Assembly (NCBI GenBank): GCA_001791795.1
Contig: MGFH01000152.1
Span: 1 to 46,054, forward strand
Origin: Candidatus Wallbacteria bacterium GWC2_49_35
GTDB taxonomy: Bacteria > Muiribacteriota > UBA9980
Direction of reading: 5' to 3'
DNA length: 46,054 nt
The notes beneath the pieces are model-generated. The model worked only from the letters and a program-made list of their open reading frames with translations. It did not search any database and had not been told where the DNA came from. Below are positions 7,842-15,530 of this stretch, piece by piece (within the stretch, counting starts at the first letter, position 1; every line of letters starts with the position of its first letter). Made by a program: the position numbers and the translations under genes.

Positions 7842-9092
7842 ATGGGATACACCATGATCGAAAAAATCTTCAAAAGCCATCTCGTGCGGCCGAACGACGA
7901 GGTAAAACCCGGCAATATAGTCTGGATAAAACTGGACGTCCGCTCGGCGCGCGACTTCGGCGGCGCGAACGTCGTGAAAAATTTCAATAAATACTGCAAG
8001 GGCGATAAAGTCAACGACGCGTCAAAAACCTTCTTCACCTTCGACTGCCAGGCGCCCGCTAACACTATCCCCTACGCGAACAACCAGCAGGTCTGCCGCG
8101 AGTTCGCGAAAAGCCAGGGTATAAAAGTTTACGACGTCAACGCGGGCATAGGCTCCCACGTGCTGATCGAACAGGGGCTGGCCGTCCCCGGCTCGACCAC
8201 CGTCGGCACCGACTCCCACCTTAATATCATGGGCGCGGTCGGCGCTTTCGGCCAGGGCATGGGAGACATCGATATCGCCTACGCCATGAGGCACGGCGCG
8301 ACATGGTTCGAAATACCGCCATCCATAAAGATAACCATAAACGGCAAATTGAAATATCCCGCGGGCGCGAAAGACCTCACTTTATTCGTCCTCAAAGAGT
8401 TCGGTTCGGCGGGGCTTCTGGGCGCGTCGGTCGAATTTTACGGCGAAGCCGTCGAAACCCTTTCGCTGCACGAGAGAATAACCCTTTCCTCGATGGCCAC
8501 CGAAATGGGCGCAATCGTCGGCCTGATACCCGCAAACGACGCCGTGGTCGATTATTTCAAACAAAGATCGAAAGCCGGAACGATCGATCACGTTAAAACC
8601 GACGGCGACGCCGTATACACGAAGGAATACACGCTAGACATAACCGGCCTCAAGCCGCTGGCCGCCGCGCCGCCTTCGCCAGACAACGTCGTCGAGGTTG
8701 ACAAACTCAAAGAAATTAAGGTAGATTCTGTCTTCATAGGCTCCTGCACCAACGGCCGGTTCGAAGATATCAAAGCCGCCGCCGACATCGTCAGCGGCAA
8801 AAAGATAAAAGGCAATATCATGGCCAAGATCGTTCCGGCGACCGGGGAGGTCTATCAGCGCATGATCGAAACCGGCGTTTTACAGACGCTTTTCAATGCC
8901 GGATTCATAATTGCAAGCCAGGGTTGCGGCGGATGCGCTTCGGGCCAGATAGGCATGACCGGCAAAAACGAAGTGCAGATATCGACTTCGAACCGCAACT
9001 TCGACGGAAAACAGGGCGACGGAAAGACATACCTGACATCGCCCGTGGTGGCCGCATATTCGGCGCTCAACGGTTACATTTCATACGAATAA
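7842..9092 (+). CDS. leuC: 3-isopropylmalate dehydratase/homoaconitase-family large subunit
   Basis: The product has 416 residues, the length of the shorter LeuC/HacA-type (archaeal-type) hydrolyase large subunits. The 4Fe-4S cluster ligands are visible: Cys in IGSCTNGR near residue 301 and the pair in SQGCGGC near 362 and 365. Other family blocks are VGTDSHLNIMGAVGAFGQGM and ISTSNRNFDGKQG. The enzyme dehydrates and rehydrates a 2-alkylmalate-type acid in the cytosol together with the small subunit encoded 26 bases downstream. A GGAGGGG ribosome site supports the start. No leuA or leuB is in the window, so leucine synthesis is only one option. Homoaconitate, citramalate/methylmalate or another substrate are alternatives. 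Confidence 0.9.
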   Translation: MGYTMIEKIFKSHLVRPNDEVKPGNIVWIKLDVRSARDFGGANVVKNFNKYCKGDKVNDASKTFFTFDCQAPANTIPYANNQQVCREFAKSQGIKVYDVNAGIGSHVLIEQGLAVPGSTTVGTDSHLNIMGAVGAFGQGMGDIDIAYAMRHGATWFEIPPSIKITINGKLKYPAGAKDLTLFVLKEFGSAGLLGASVEFYGEAVETLSLHERITLSSMATEMGAIVGLIPANDAVVDYFKQRSKAGTIDHVKTDGDAVYTKEYTLDITGLKPLAAAPPSPDNVVEVDKLKEIKVDSVFIGSCTNGRFEDIKAAADIVSGKKIKGNIMAKIVPATGEVYQRMIETGVLQTLFNAGFIIASQGCGGCASGQIGMTGKNEVQISTSNRNFDGKQGDGKTYLTSPVVAAYSALNGYISYE

Positions 9093-9118
9093 TTATATAA
9101 ACGGGGTGTAAATAAATT

Positions 9119-9673
9119 ATGAAAGACAGAATTATACGCGGCCGCGCGGTTATCTTGCGGGACGGGGACGGAAACATTTACAACAATATCGACACGGACC
9201 AGATATATCACAACAATTACCTGGCCATTACGGACATATCGCTGATGGGACAGTACGCGTTCGGCAACCTGAAAGGCCATGAAAATTTTCACAAAACCGC
9301 TCAAAAAGGCGACATAATCATCGCCGGGCGCAATTTCGGAGCCGGCTCCTCCCGCCAGCAGGCGGTAGACTGCTTCACCGCCCTCGGAATTTCGCTTATC
9401 CTGTGCGAATCGATAGGCGCCATCTACAAAAGAAACGCCATCAATTCAGGATTCCCGATGATCTGCTGCGAAGATATCCTGAAGCTCGCCGCCGCTAAAA
9501 CCGGCGTCATAAAAGACGGCGACACAATCGAAGTCAATATCGAGACCGGCGCGATCCAAAAGATCGAAAACGGAAAAGCGACCGCGATAGGAAAGGCCGC
9601 GCCGTTTTCGAACGTGCAGCTCGATATCTACGAAACCGGAAGCCTCTTCTCGTTCGTACCGCCTTTAAACTAG
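9119..9673 (+). CDS. leuD: 3-isopropylmalate dehydratase/homoaconitase-family small subunit
   Basis: The product has 184 residues and the swivelling aconitase domain. The block AGRNFGAGSSRQQAVDCF holds the catalytic serine region, and SIGAIYKRNAINSGFPMI is the usual following block. In LeuD-type enzymes the substrate loop after DTDQI normally carries YLVR or YLRT-like residues. Here it reads YHNNYLAITD (about residues 30-40), so specificity is uncertain. A GGGGTG ribosome site precedes the ATG. It forms an enzyme pair with the gene 26 bases upstream, and a bidirectional terminator follows at 9800-9834. Confidence 0.88.
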   Translation: MKDRIIRGRAVILRDGDGNIYNNIDTDQIYHNNYLAITDISLMGQYAFGNLKGHENFHKTAQKGDIIIAGRNFGAGSSRQQAVDCFTALGISLILCESIGAIYKRNAINSGFPMICCEDILKLAAAKTGVIKDGDTIEVNIETGAIQKIENGKATAIGKAAPFSNVQLDIYETGSLFSFVPPLN

Positions 9674-9677
9674 AGTA

Positions 9678-9782
9678 TAGAGAACAGTGAATAGTGAAGG
9701 ATTTTTTAAAAATTAAAAAGCGTTTATTCACAGTAATAATTATTCTAATTGTCAAAAGTCGTCATCTGTTCTCTGTTCTCTA
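9678..9782. repeat. Inverted repeat in low-complexity intergenic DNA
   Basis: TAGAGAACAG (9678-9687) is matched by its exact reverse complement CTGTTCTCTA (9773-9782). The right arm lies in a degenerate tandem run of CTGTT/CTCT/ATCTG units (9766-9797). It resembles dispersed degenerate repeats of the AGAGAACAG type rather than a terminator. Confidence 0.4.
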
Positions 9783-9799
9783 TTATCTGTTATCTGAAA

Positions 9800-9834
9800 A
9801 AAAGGCCGCCTGATAATATTCAGAGCGGCCTTTT
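9800..9834. terminator. Bidirectional terminator between leuD and pilT
   Basis: Ten-base arms AAAAGGCCGC (9800-9809) and GCGGCCTTTT (9825-9834), with an inner CTGA/TCAG extension and one bulged A. The T-run exists on both strands, as fits two convergent genes. Confidence 0.85.
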
Positions 9835-9867
9835 ATATTGAACTTTAATTTTATTTCAAAAAAACGC

Positions 9868-11127
9868 TTACTGTTTCATCGCCAGTTCGGTGATCCTGTC
9901 TTTGGCTACATCGGCGCTAATCTTGCCGAGCCTTTCGGCCTCTTCAATGGATTCCTTCATGGTGCGCATTCCGAGCTTTTTGCCGGTTTCGATCGCGGAG
10001 TAGATCTGCGGGATCTTGCCGTCGCGGATCATGGCGCGCACGCTGTTGGTGCCGACGAGGATCTCTCTTATTGGAACGCGGCCCTTGCCGTCTTTCGACG
10101 GCATGAGTTCCTGGGCTATGATTGCGGTAAGAACCGTCGAAAGCTGCATGGCTATCTGCTGCTGGCGGTCGGCAGGGAATACCGATATGATACGCGATAT
10201 GGTTTCAGAGGCGTTATTGGTGTGAAGCGTTCCGAAGACCATATGGCCGGTTTCAGCCGCGGTCAGGGCTATTTCTATCGTAAGAAGGTCGCGCAATTCG
10301 CCGAGCAGGATAACATCGGGATCCTGACGGAGCGCGGCGCGCAGGGCGTTCGAGAACGAGTTGGTATGTGCGCCGACCTCGCGGTGCGTCACTATCGATT
10401 TATAATTGGTGTGGACGAATTCGAGCGGGTCTTCGATCGTGACTATATGGCATGCGTCGTTTTTATTGACGTAGTCGATAAGCGCCGCGAGAGTGGTGGA
10501 TTTACCCGAACCGGTAGCGCCGGTGACGATGACGAATCCCTGCCCGTGAAGGGCTAGTTTAGCGATAGCTTCGCTGATGCCGACCTCGTCGATAGTTTTA
10601 ACCCTGATGGGTATCGCGCGGAATACCGCGGCAAGGCCGTAGAGCTGGTGGAAAATATTCATTCTGAAGCGGCCGACGCCCTCTATGGTATAGCACGCGT
10701 CGACCTCTTCGCCGTTCTCGCAGAGCTCACGCTGCTGGGGGCTCAGGATCTGGTATATCATCTTTTTCATAGTGTCGGCCGGTATCATTTTGAATTTAAC
10801 GGGCTTGAGGTTTCCGTGAACGCGCAGGACCGGAGGCACGTTGTAACTTAAATGAAGGTCCGATCCGCCCGAGTTGACGAGCGCCCTCAAAAACACGTTT
10901 AACGCCGGTTCGTTCGGAACCCGCTGCTCCTGAGGCACGAGGTCCGCCAGATCAAGCAAAAAAGGATTGTCGGGATCGGTGAGCATGCCGAATACTTTGG
11001 CGCCCTCCTGCCCCTTCGGAGCGTCGAAGGACGAAAAATCCGGGCGGCCGGACTGGGACGCGGCTTCCTGCGGAGCGCCTTCCGGCTGATCGCCTTGCTG
11101 TGACTCATTCAAAAATTCTGAACCCAT
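9868..11127 (-). CDS. pilT: Type IV pilus retraction ATPase PilT
   Basis: PilT is a cytoplasmic hexameric AAA+-like ATPase that powers pilus retraction and twitching. The 419-residue product has the Walker A motif GATGSGKSTT (about 201-210), the Asp box VTIEDPLEF, the Walker B-type block LLGELRD and the His box GTLHTNNASETI. All catalytic elements are present. A PilT-typical C-terminal part follows (RAMIRDGKIPQIYSAIETGK). About 70 extra N-terminal residues rich in Gln, Pro and Ser make it longer than the usual 345-370. AGGAG-type sites lie upstream of the ATG. It is transcribed alone, far from the pilMNOPQ cluster at 36792-41253. Confidence 0.95.
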   Translation of the reverse strand: MGSEFLNESQQGDQPEGAPQEAASQSGRPDFSSFDAPKGQEGAKVFGMLTDPDNPFLLDLADLVPQEQRVPNEPALNVFLRALVNSGGSDLHLSYNVPPVLRVHGNLKPVKFKMIPADTMKKMIYQILSPQQRELCENGEEVDACYTIEGVGRFRMNIFHQLYGLAAVFRAIPIRVKTIDEVGISEAIAKLALHGQGFVIVTGATGSGKSTTLAALIDYVNKNDACHIVTIEDPLEFVHTNYKSIVTHREVGAHTNSFSNALRAALRQDPDVILLGELRDLLTIEIALTAAETGHMVFGTLHTNNASETISRIISVFPADRQQQIAMQLSTVLTAIIAQELMPSKDGKGRVPIREILVGTNSVRAMIRDGKIPQIYSAIETGKKLGMRTMKESIEEAERLGKISADVAKDRITELAMKQ

Positions 11128-11367
11128 TATTATAACCTGCTCCTCTATATTTTTATCGCTCGATTAAAAGCGTTTACTTTTTGCCGGCGGCGGCTGACAT
11201 TCTGACACGGCCGCAAAAAAACAATTACATTTTACACCAAAAACATCATAAATTCAAGTAATAATTTTAGCTCTGCCGCAGGCAATTTAAAGATGCATTA
11301 AATTAATTTTCTGCCGATAATAAATACGTAGAGTATTTTTTGACGAAAAAAACGGAGAGCTTTTGTT

Positions 11368-11733
11368 ATGATGATTTTATTTCTGGCCGTCCTGGGAATC
11401 GCTGTCGGCGCTTTAAGCGGCCTTTTCGGCATAGGCGGCGGCGTTCTTATTCTGCCTTCGCTGGTATTCATTTGCGGGTTCAGCCATAAAACAGCTACCG
11501 GAACCACTCTGGCAATGCTCCTGCCGCCGATAGGCGTGCTCGCGTTCCTGGAATATTATAAAAACAACTACGTTAACGTTCCGGCCGCCATTATTCTGGT
11601 CATAGGCTTTCTGACCGGAAGCCAGATCGCGGCCAGATACGCCATCGCCATGAATGAAGCCGTCCTGAAGAGGGGTTTCGGGGTTTTACTGATCACGATC
11701 GGAGTAATATATATATATAAGTCATCCAAGTAA
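11368..11733 (+). CDS. Half-size TauE/SafE-family membrane permease
   Basis: The product has 121 residues with about four membrane segments. The TauE/SafE signature GALSGLFGIGGGVLILPSLV occurs at about 13-32 and a second family block, TGTTLAMLLPPIGVLAF, at about 44-60. Full-length members have about 250 residues and two homologous halves. This protein matches one half only, so it probably works as a dimer, as other short DUF81-type members may. The family exports sulfite, sulfoacetate or other small anions; the substrate here is unknown. A GGAGAG ribosome site precedes the ATG. The next gene starts 16 bases downstream, suggesting an operon. Confidence 0.8.
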   Translation: MMILFLAVLGIAVGALSGLFGIGGGVLILPSLVFICGFSHKTATGTTLAMLLPPIGVLAFLEYYKNNYVNVPAAIILVIGFLTGSQIAARYAIAMNEAVLKRGFGVLLITIGVIYIYKSSK

Positions 11734-11749
11734 AAGGAAACGGTATGTA

Positions 11750-12754
11750 ATGAAAAAAATAAAAAACGACGGGGCCGCGGGCGCCGTTCCGAAAAAGAAC
11801 TCAAAACAGCCGCTTATCGCCTCTATCGGGTTTGGAAGCATGGCCGGGGCTATATGCAGCAATCTGCGTGACTCCGGCATAAAAGTCGTAATAGGCTCGC
11901 GCAATGCGCGTTCGGCGTCCGCAAAAAAAGCGTTTTCGGAAAATTTCGACGTGACGACGATAAGCCGCGCGGTAAAGGCTTGCGATTACGCGCTCATCGC
12001 GATACCCGACCTTCAGATACGCGATTTTTTCAAAAAAAACGGCCTCGATATCTTCAACGGCAAGTGCATAATATTGTGCCACGGCCTTTCTTTCTTTTAC
12101 CACCCCCTTTCTTTCCCCGACGACTGCGATATAATTTTGATCTCGCCCAACGCGATCGCGAACAAACTGCGCGAAAACTACGCGAGCGGGATCGGAGACT
12201 ATGCGCTGTGCGCGGTTCTAAGGGACAAATCGAAAAAAGCCTCGAAAAAACTCAAATATATATGCGACGGCCTCAAGATCTCGAAAAACAGGTTAATTCA
12301 ATCCAAACTCAAAGACGAGGTGTTTTCGGATCTTTTCGCGGAGCAGTCGCTGCTGGTCGGCGGCATACTCGCGCTGACGCTGAGCTCATTCGAAACGATG
12401 TGCGAAGCGGGACTTTCGGAGGAAGCGGCCTACCTTTCGACATTTCACGAGATCAAATATATCGTCGAAGCTATGAACGAACTCGGCATTAAGGACTTTA
12501 TAGCCAAAATTTCCGACGTGGCCCGCATAGGTTCGATCAGGGCTTTTTTCGAGTCGGGCCTCAAGGACAGAATAAAACATGAATTCAAAAGAATTTACGG
12601 CGACATCGAAAGCCACAGATTTTACAATAATTTCATCAACCCCTCCCCGGAGGGCGTGGGCGGCGAATCGCAATACCAGAAGCAATTAAACGGGATACTC
12701 AATTCAAAATTGTGTGAAGCGTATGAAAGATTTAAACGAAAAAACAGACAATAA
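11750..12754 (+). CDS. Divergent ketol-acid reductoisomerase (IlvC)-like protein
   Basis: The product has 334 residues. An N-terminal Rossmann domain carries IASIGFGSMAGAICSNLRDS and then IKVVIGSRN, matching the IlvC pattern GYGSQGHAxALNLRDSG. The knotted C-terminal domain has SDLFAEQSLLVGG, FETMCEAGLSEEAAY and FHEIKYIVEAMNELGI, which match the metal-ligand helices of IlvC (DLFGEQ, FETLVEAGY, HELKLIVD). The metal-binding Asp and Glu of DLFxEQ, the Glu of HE and the serine of the IS motif are kept. The family active-site lysine in PKGPGH is replaced: here the block reads ISPNAIAN. It may therefore act on another substrate or not be a normal reductoisomerase. It sits between a TauE-like gene and a methyltransferase and overlaps the latter. 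Confidence 0.7.
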   Translation: MKKIKNDGAAGAVPKKNSKQPLIASIGFGSMAGAICSNLRDSGIKVVIGSRNARSASAKKAFSENFDVTTISRAVKACDYALIAIPDLQIRDFFKKNGLDIFNGKCIILCHGLSFFYHPLSFPDDCDIILISPNAIANKLRENYASGIGDYALCAVLRDKSKKASKKLKYICDGLKISKNRLIQSKLKDEVFSDLFAEQSLLVGGILALTLSSFETMCEAGLSEEAAYLSTFHEIKYIVEAMNELGIKDFIAKISDVARIGSIRAFFESGLKDRIKHEFKRIYGDIESHRFYNNFINPSPEGVGGESQYQKQLNGILNSKLCEAYERFKRKNRQ

Positions 12755-13547
12755 AAACTTTCTGGCCAGATATTTAGCCAGCGCGCCGGTGGCGCTCGCG
12801 CTTATACGCGCCATGGAATGCCGGCTCATGGACCACATTCCGTTCGCCAATCCGATACTCGATATGGGATGCGGCGACGGGCTTTTCGCTTCGATACTTT
12901 TCAAGGGCAAAACTTATATAGACTGCGCCATAGACCGTGACGAGACCGAAGTCGACCACAGTTACAAAAAAGGAGTTTACCGCGATATAAAAATAGCGGA
13001 GGCGGAGGACCTGCCATTCGATGACGAGAGTTTCAGATACGTTCTGGCCAACGACCTTTTCGCCCACATAAAAACTCCGCGCGTGGCGCTCAACGAAGCC
13101 TGGCGAGTGTTAAGGCCGGACGGCTATCTGTGCTTCACCGTCCCGACGCTCGTACCTCGATTTCACCTCAACGTTTTCACCGATTTCATAAGCGGCGCGG
13201 CGTCACAGAACCTTATAAGCCTGTTCAACCATAATATCAAATCGTATTTCAGGCTCAATTCGATGCTCAAACTCCAGCAATGGACTAAACTGCTCAAAGA
13301 AAGCGGCTTCAGGGTCGTGCATCACAGAAAATACGCTTCCCTGAGCGCGATATGCATACAGATGATAACTTCTTTTTACCTTTACCGCGGATCGATATAT
13401 AAAAAGGCCATCGGGCGCTACATTCCGTTCCCCGAGATCCACGAAAAGATCATAACGCCTATAACGAGCTGGGTCTTAAAAAGTTTTTACGACGACGACT
13501 CGTACGACGGCGAAAATTATCTGATACTCGCAAAAAAAATCGATTAA
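12714..13547 (+). CDS. Class I SAM-dependent methyltransferase
   Basis: The product has 277 residues (268 if the ATG at 12723 is used instead of GTG at 12714). Motif I is ILDMGCGDGLFASILF (about 44-59), motif II-like acidic residues follow, and the post-motif RVALNEAWRVLRPDGYLCFTV is typical of Methyltransf_11 proteins. The start overlaps the end of the IlvC-like gene by about 40 bases, so translation is coupled. The C-terminal 130 residues are family-specific and not recognised. The substrate is unknown; quinone, lipid or sugar methylation are all possible. Its coupling to the IlvC-like gene suggests one pathway. Confidence 0.85.
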   Translation: MKRMKDLNEKTDNKNFLARYLASAPVALALIRAMECRLMDHIPFANPILDMGCGDGLFASILFKGKTYIDCAIDRDETEVDHSYKKGVYRDIKIAEAEDLPFDDESFRYVLANDLFAHIKTPRVALNEAWRVLRPDGYLCFTVPTLVPRFHLNVFTDFISGAASQNLISLFNHNIKSYFRLNSMLKLQQWTKLLKESGFRVVHHRKYASLSAICIQMITSFYLYRGSIYKKAIGRYIPFPEIHEKIITPITSWVLKSFYDDDSYDGENYLILAKKID

Positions 13548-13553
13548 ACGGCG

Positions 13554-14609
13554 TTACAATTTACCGCCGCAGTTCGTGCAGAACTTCGCCCCGGCAGGAT
13601 TTAGCGCTGAGCACGCTTCGCAGAAACCCGGAGGAACTATCTTCGCGGCGCAGTTCATGCAGAATTTCGCCGCCGGAGGGTTCGATGCCTGGCATTTACG
13701 ACATTTGATTTCGCCGAATATGGCGGGCTGCTGGGGCTGTACGGCAGTGTTCGGCGCGGCGCTGCCGCCCGCTCCGGGCTTTAGCGCGTCCGCCATCATC
13801 TGTCCGACGGCAAGGCCAAGACCCATATCCACTGCGGCGCCGCCCGCTCCGCCGCCTTCGGCCATTTTGTCCATAGCCTTCGCGGCGCGGTACTTGGCGA
13901 ACCTGTTCAGATCGCCGGCCGCGGCCATGGAGGAACGCTCATCGACGGCCTTCTGAACATCTTCAGGGAGTGTAACCGCTATTATCTGCAGCTCGCAGAG
14001 TTCTATTCCGTATTGAATGAAGTGACCTTTCAGCTGGTTCAAAAGCAAAAGCCCCAGTTCGTCGTATATTTTCGGAAGATCGACCACGCTGGTAATATTG
14101 GTGCCAAGCGTATCGAAGAACTGCGACACTATCTTGTTACGAAGGAAGTCTTCGAGTTCGTTAATCCCGTAACGCCCTCTGGTGCCGGCTATTTTACCGA
14201 GAAAAAGACCGGCGTCGACGACCCGGATCGAATAAGCCCCGCGGGCGCGCAGCCTGACGAATTCGAATTCGGAATCTTTGAATACGACGGGCTCCGGGGT
14301 GCCCCACTTGAGGCCCGTAAAGTCGTTAAGCGCGACGAAATATACCGATGCGCGGAACGGGGATTTGAAATTATAAGGAAGGGAAAGCAGTTTGGTCAGA
14401 ATCGGTATGTTTTCGGTCACCAGAGTATGGCGGCCGGCGCCGAAAGTGTCAAGAAATTTGCCGTCTTTGACGAAAACGGCCGCCTGGTTCTGCTGTACGA
14501 TAAGCTGTGCGCCGTATTTTATTTCGCCCGAATCGGTATGCGGTATGCGCGCGGCGACGGTGCGCCCCGTGCCGTCGAGAAATTCAAGGACTTCTATAAA
14601 CTGGCTCAT
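13554..14609 (-). CDS. SPFH-domain protein with C-terminal double zinc ribbon (YdjI-like)
   Basis: The product has 351 residues. The first 220 residues form an SPFH/band-7 domain of the YdjI type (for example GRHTLVTENIPILTKLLSLP and RARGAYSIRVVDAGLFLGKI). An Ala/Gly-rich linker follows (about 250-300). Two zinc ribbons with CxxC pairs (IKCRKC..FCMNC and FCEAC..FCTNC) end the protein. Such proteins form membrane-associated oligomers in the cytoplasm; the Bacillus homologue is linked to phage-shock-like membrane stress. A GGAGGG site lies just before the ATG. The companion gene 14659-15159 is upstream on the same strand with a 49-base gap. Confidence 0.88.
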   Translation of the reverse strand: MSQFIEVLEFLDGTGRTVAARIPHTDSGEIKYGAQLIVQQNQAAVFVKDGKFLDTFGAGRHTLVTENIPILTKLLSLPYNFKSPFRASVYFVALNDFTGLKWGTPEPVVFKDSEFEFVRLRARGAYSIRVVDAGLFLGKIAGTRGRYGINELEDFLRNKIVSQFFDTLGTNITSVVDLPKIYDELGLLLLNQLKGHFIQYGIELCELQIIAVTLPEDVQKAVDERSSMAAAGDLNRFAKYRAAKAMDKMAEGGGAGGAAVDMGLGLAVGQMMADALKPGAGGSAAPNTAVQPQQPAIFGEIKCRKCQASNPPAAKFCMNCAAKIVPPGFCEACSALNPAGAKFCTNCGGKL

Positions 14610-14658
14610 AATCCCTCCGGAAATAAATTAATTTGTTAATTTTTAATAAACGATCTTT

Positions 14659-15159
14659 TTATAATATGTCTTTTCGCGCCCTGAACTGAGCGAGATACTT
14701 TTCAGACCATTCCGCGACCGCGCGGCCGATCTTTTCAAACTCGGGCGCACCTTCGGCTTTTTCAATGCCGTTTATCACGCCTTTTATTTCCTGAATGGAA
14801 AAATATAAAAACTCGTCGTAAGTCTTCATTTTCGAACATTTCTCGGCCGAGAACGAAGAATAGTCGAAGGAAGGCATCACTCCTCCCCCGTAACGGACCG
14901 TTTCCGCAACGAGTTTAAGGCACGCCGAGATCTTTTCGAGGGCGGCGAGCGCGCTTATCGTCTGGATAGATGCCGTGAAAGAGCGCTTTTTAACGTCGAT
15001 GCCGGATATCATTTCGTTAACGACCGAAACTATATGTTCGCGGATCTTTGAATCGTCTTCGACGACGTCTTTGGCGCCGAGATATCCTTTATATCCGGGA
15101 ATTAAATACTGTAAACTTTTTTCCATAAAGCCGGATGCCCGTTCGTTGTGTTCCTGCAT
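14659..15159 (-). CDS. Conserved protein of unknown function paired with the SPFH gene
   Basis: The product has 166 residues, is mostly helical, and has no signal peptide or membrane span. The N-terminal motif LIPGYKGYLGAKDVVEDDSK (about 19-38) and the later RYGGG..SFD block resemble a family of soluble helical proteins often seen beside YdjI/SPFH genes, where the motif is PGYxGYxxKE. I know this as a pattern only; its biochemical role is unknown. A GGAGGA ribosome site supports the start. It lies upstream of the SPFH gene, so it may help regulate or assemble that complex. Confidence 0.7.
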   Translation of the reverse strand: MQEHNERASGFMEKSLQYLIPGYKGYLGAKDVVEDDSKIREHIVSVVNEMISGIDVKKRSFTASIQTISALAALEKISACLKLVAETVRYGGGVMPSFDYSSFSAEKCSKMKTYDEFLYFSIQEIKGVINGIEKAEGAPEFEKIGRAVAEWSEKYLAQFRARKDIL

Positions 15160-15316
15160 TTCATATTCCTCCGAAAGTTTTATTAAAACTGTGCTTTACC
15201 CCGCGCTGCCGTTTTTAATTATACAATTTTTATGTAAAAAAAACAATACGGCCGGCTCAAACGGGCAAAAAAATCTTTAAAACAATAAAAAAATATATAT
15301 TTTTTTAAAAATATAC

Positions 15317-15346
15317 TTGACAAACAGGCGTGTTATTTAGTATATT
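15317..15346 (+). promoter_or_regulatory. Strong promoter with A/T-rich UP-like element
   Basis: A perfect TTGACA (15317-15322) is followed by an 18-base spacer and TATATT (15341-15346). About 35 bases of almost pure A/T tracts lie directly upstream (15281-15315), as in UP elements of highly expressed genes. It drives the 21-codon gene. Confidence 0.7.
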
Positions 15347-15382
15347 AAGTATAGGTAATGAACTATACTGAGGTGAATTTTA

Positions 15383-15448
15383 ATGGGTAAAAAACCTGCT
15401 GCAAAAGCTGCTGAAGCTAAAAAAGCGGCCGCGAAGAAAAAAAAATAA
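15383..15448 (+). CDS. Lys/Ala-rich 21-residue micropeptide
   Basis: This reading frame encodes 21 residues beginning MGKKPAAKAA, with nine lysines, eight alanines and one glutamate (net charge about +8). It is flanked by a complete transcription unit: promoter at 15317-15346, GAGGTG ribosome site at 15370-15375 seven bases before the ATG, TAA stop and a 15-bp terminator 26 bases later. The composition resembles the Lys/Ala tails of histone H1-like nucleoid proteins, so nucleic-acid binding is a reasonable guess. There is no signal peptide or membrane segment. I know no named family. The transcript could alternatively act as a small RNA, but the ideally placed ribosome site favours translation. 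Confidence 0.65.
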   Translation: MGKKPAAKAAEAKKAAAKKKK

Positions 15449-15473
15449 CTTTATTTTTTACTTTAACGCTTGT

Positions 15474-15510
15474 AAAAAACCTCGTTATTAAATAAATAAC
15501 GAGGTTTTTT
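15474..15510 (+). terminator. Strong intrinsic terminator of the micropeptide gene
   Basis: Two perfectly complementary 15-base arms (15474-15488 and 15496-15510) with a 7-base loop and a T-run. The A-run on the other side makes it usable by the minus-strand gene ending at 15531 only in the opposite sense, where it lies downstream of that stop too. Confidence 0.9.
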
Positions 15511-15530
15511 TATTTGCGGCGTATCTTATT

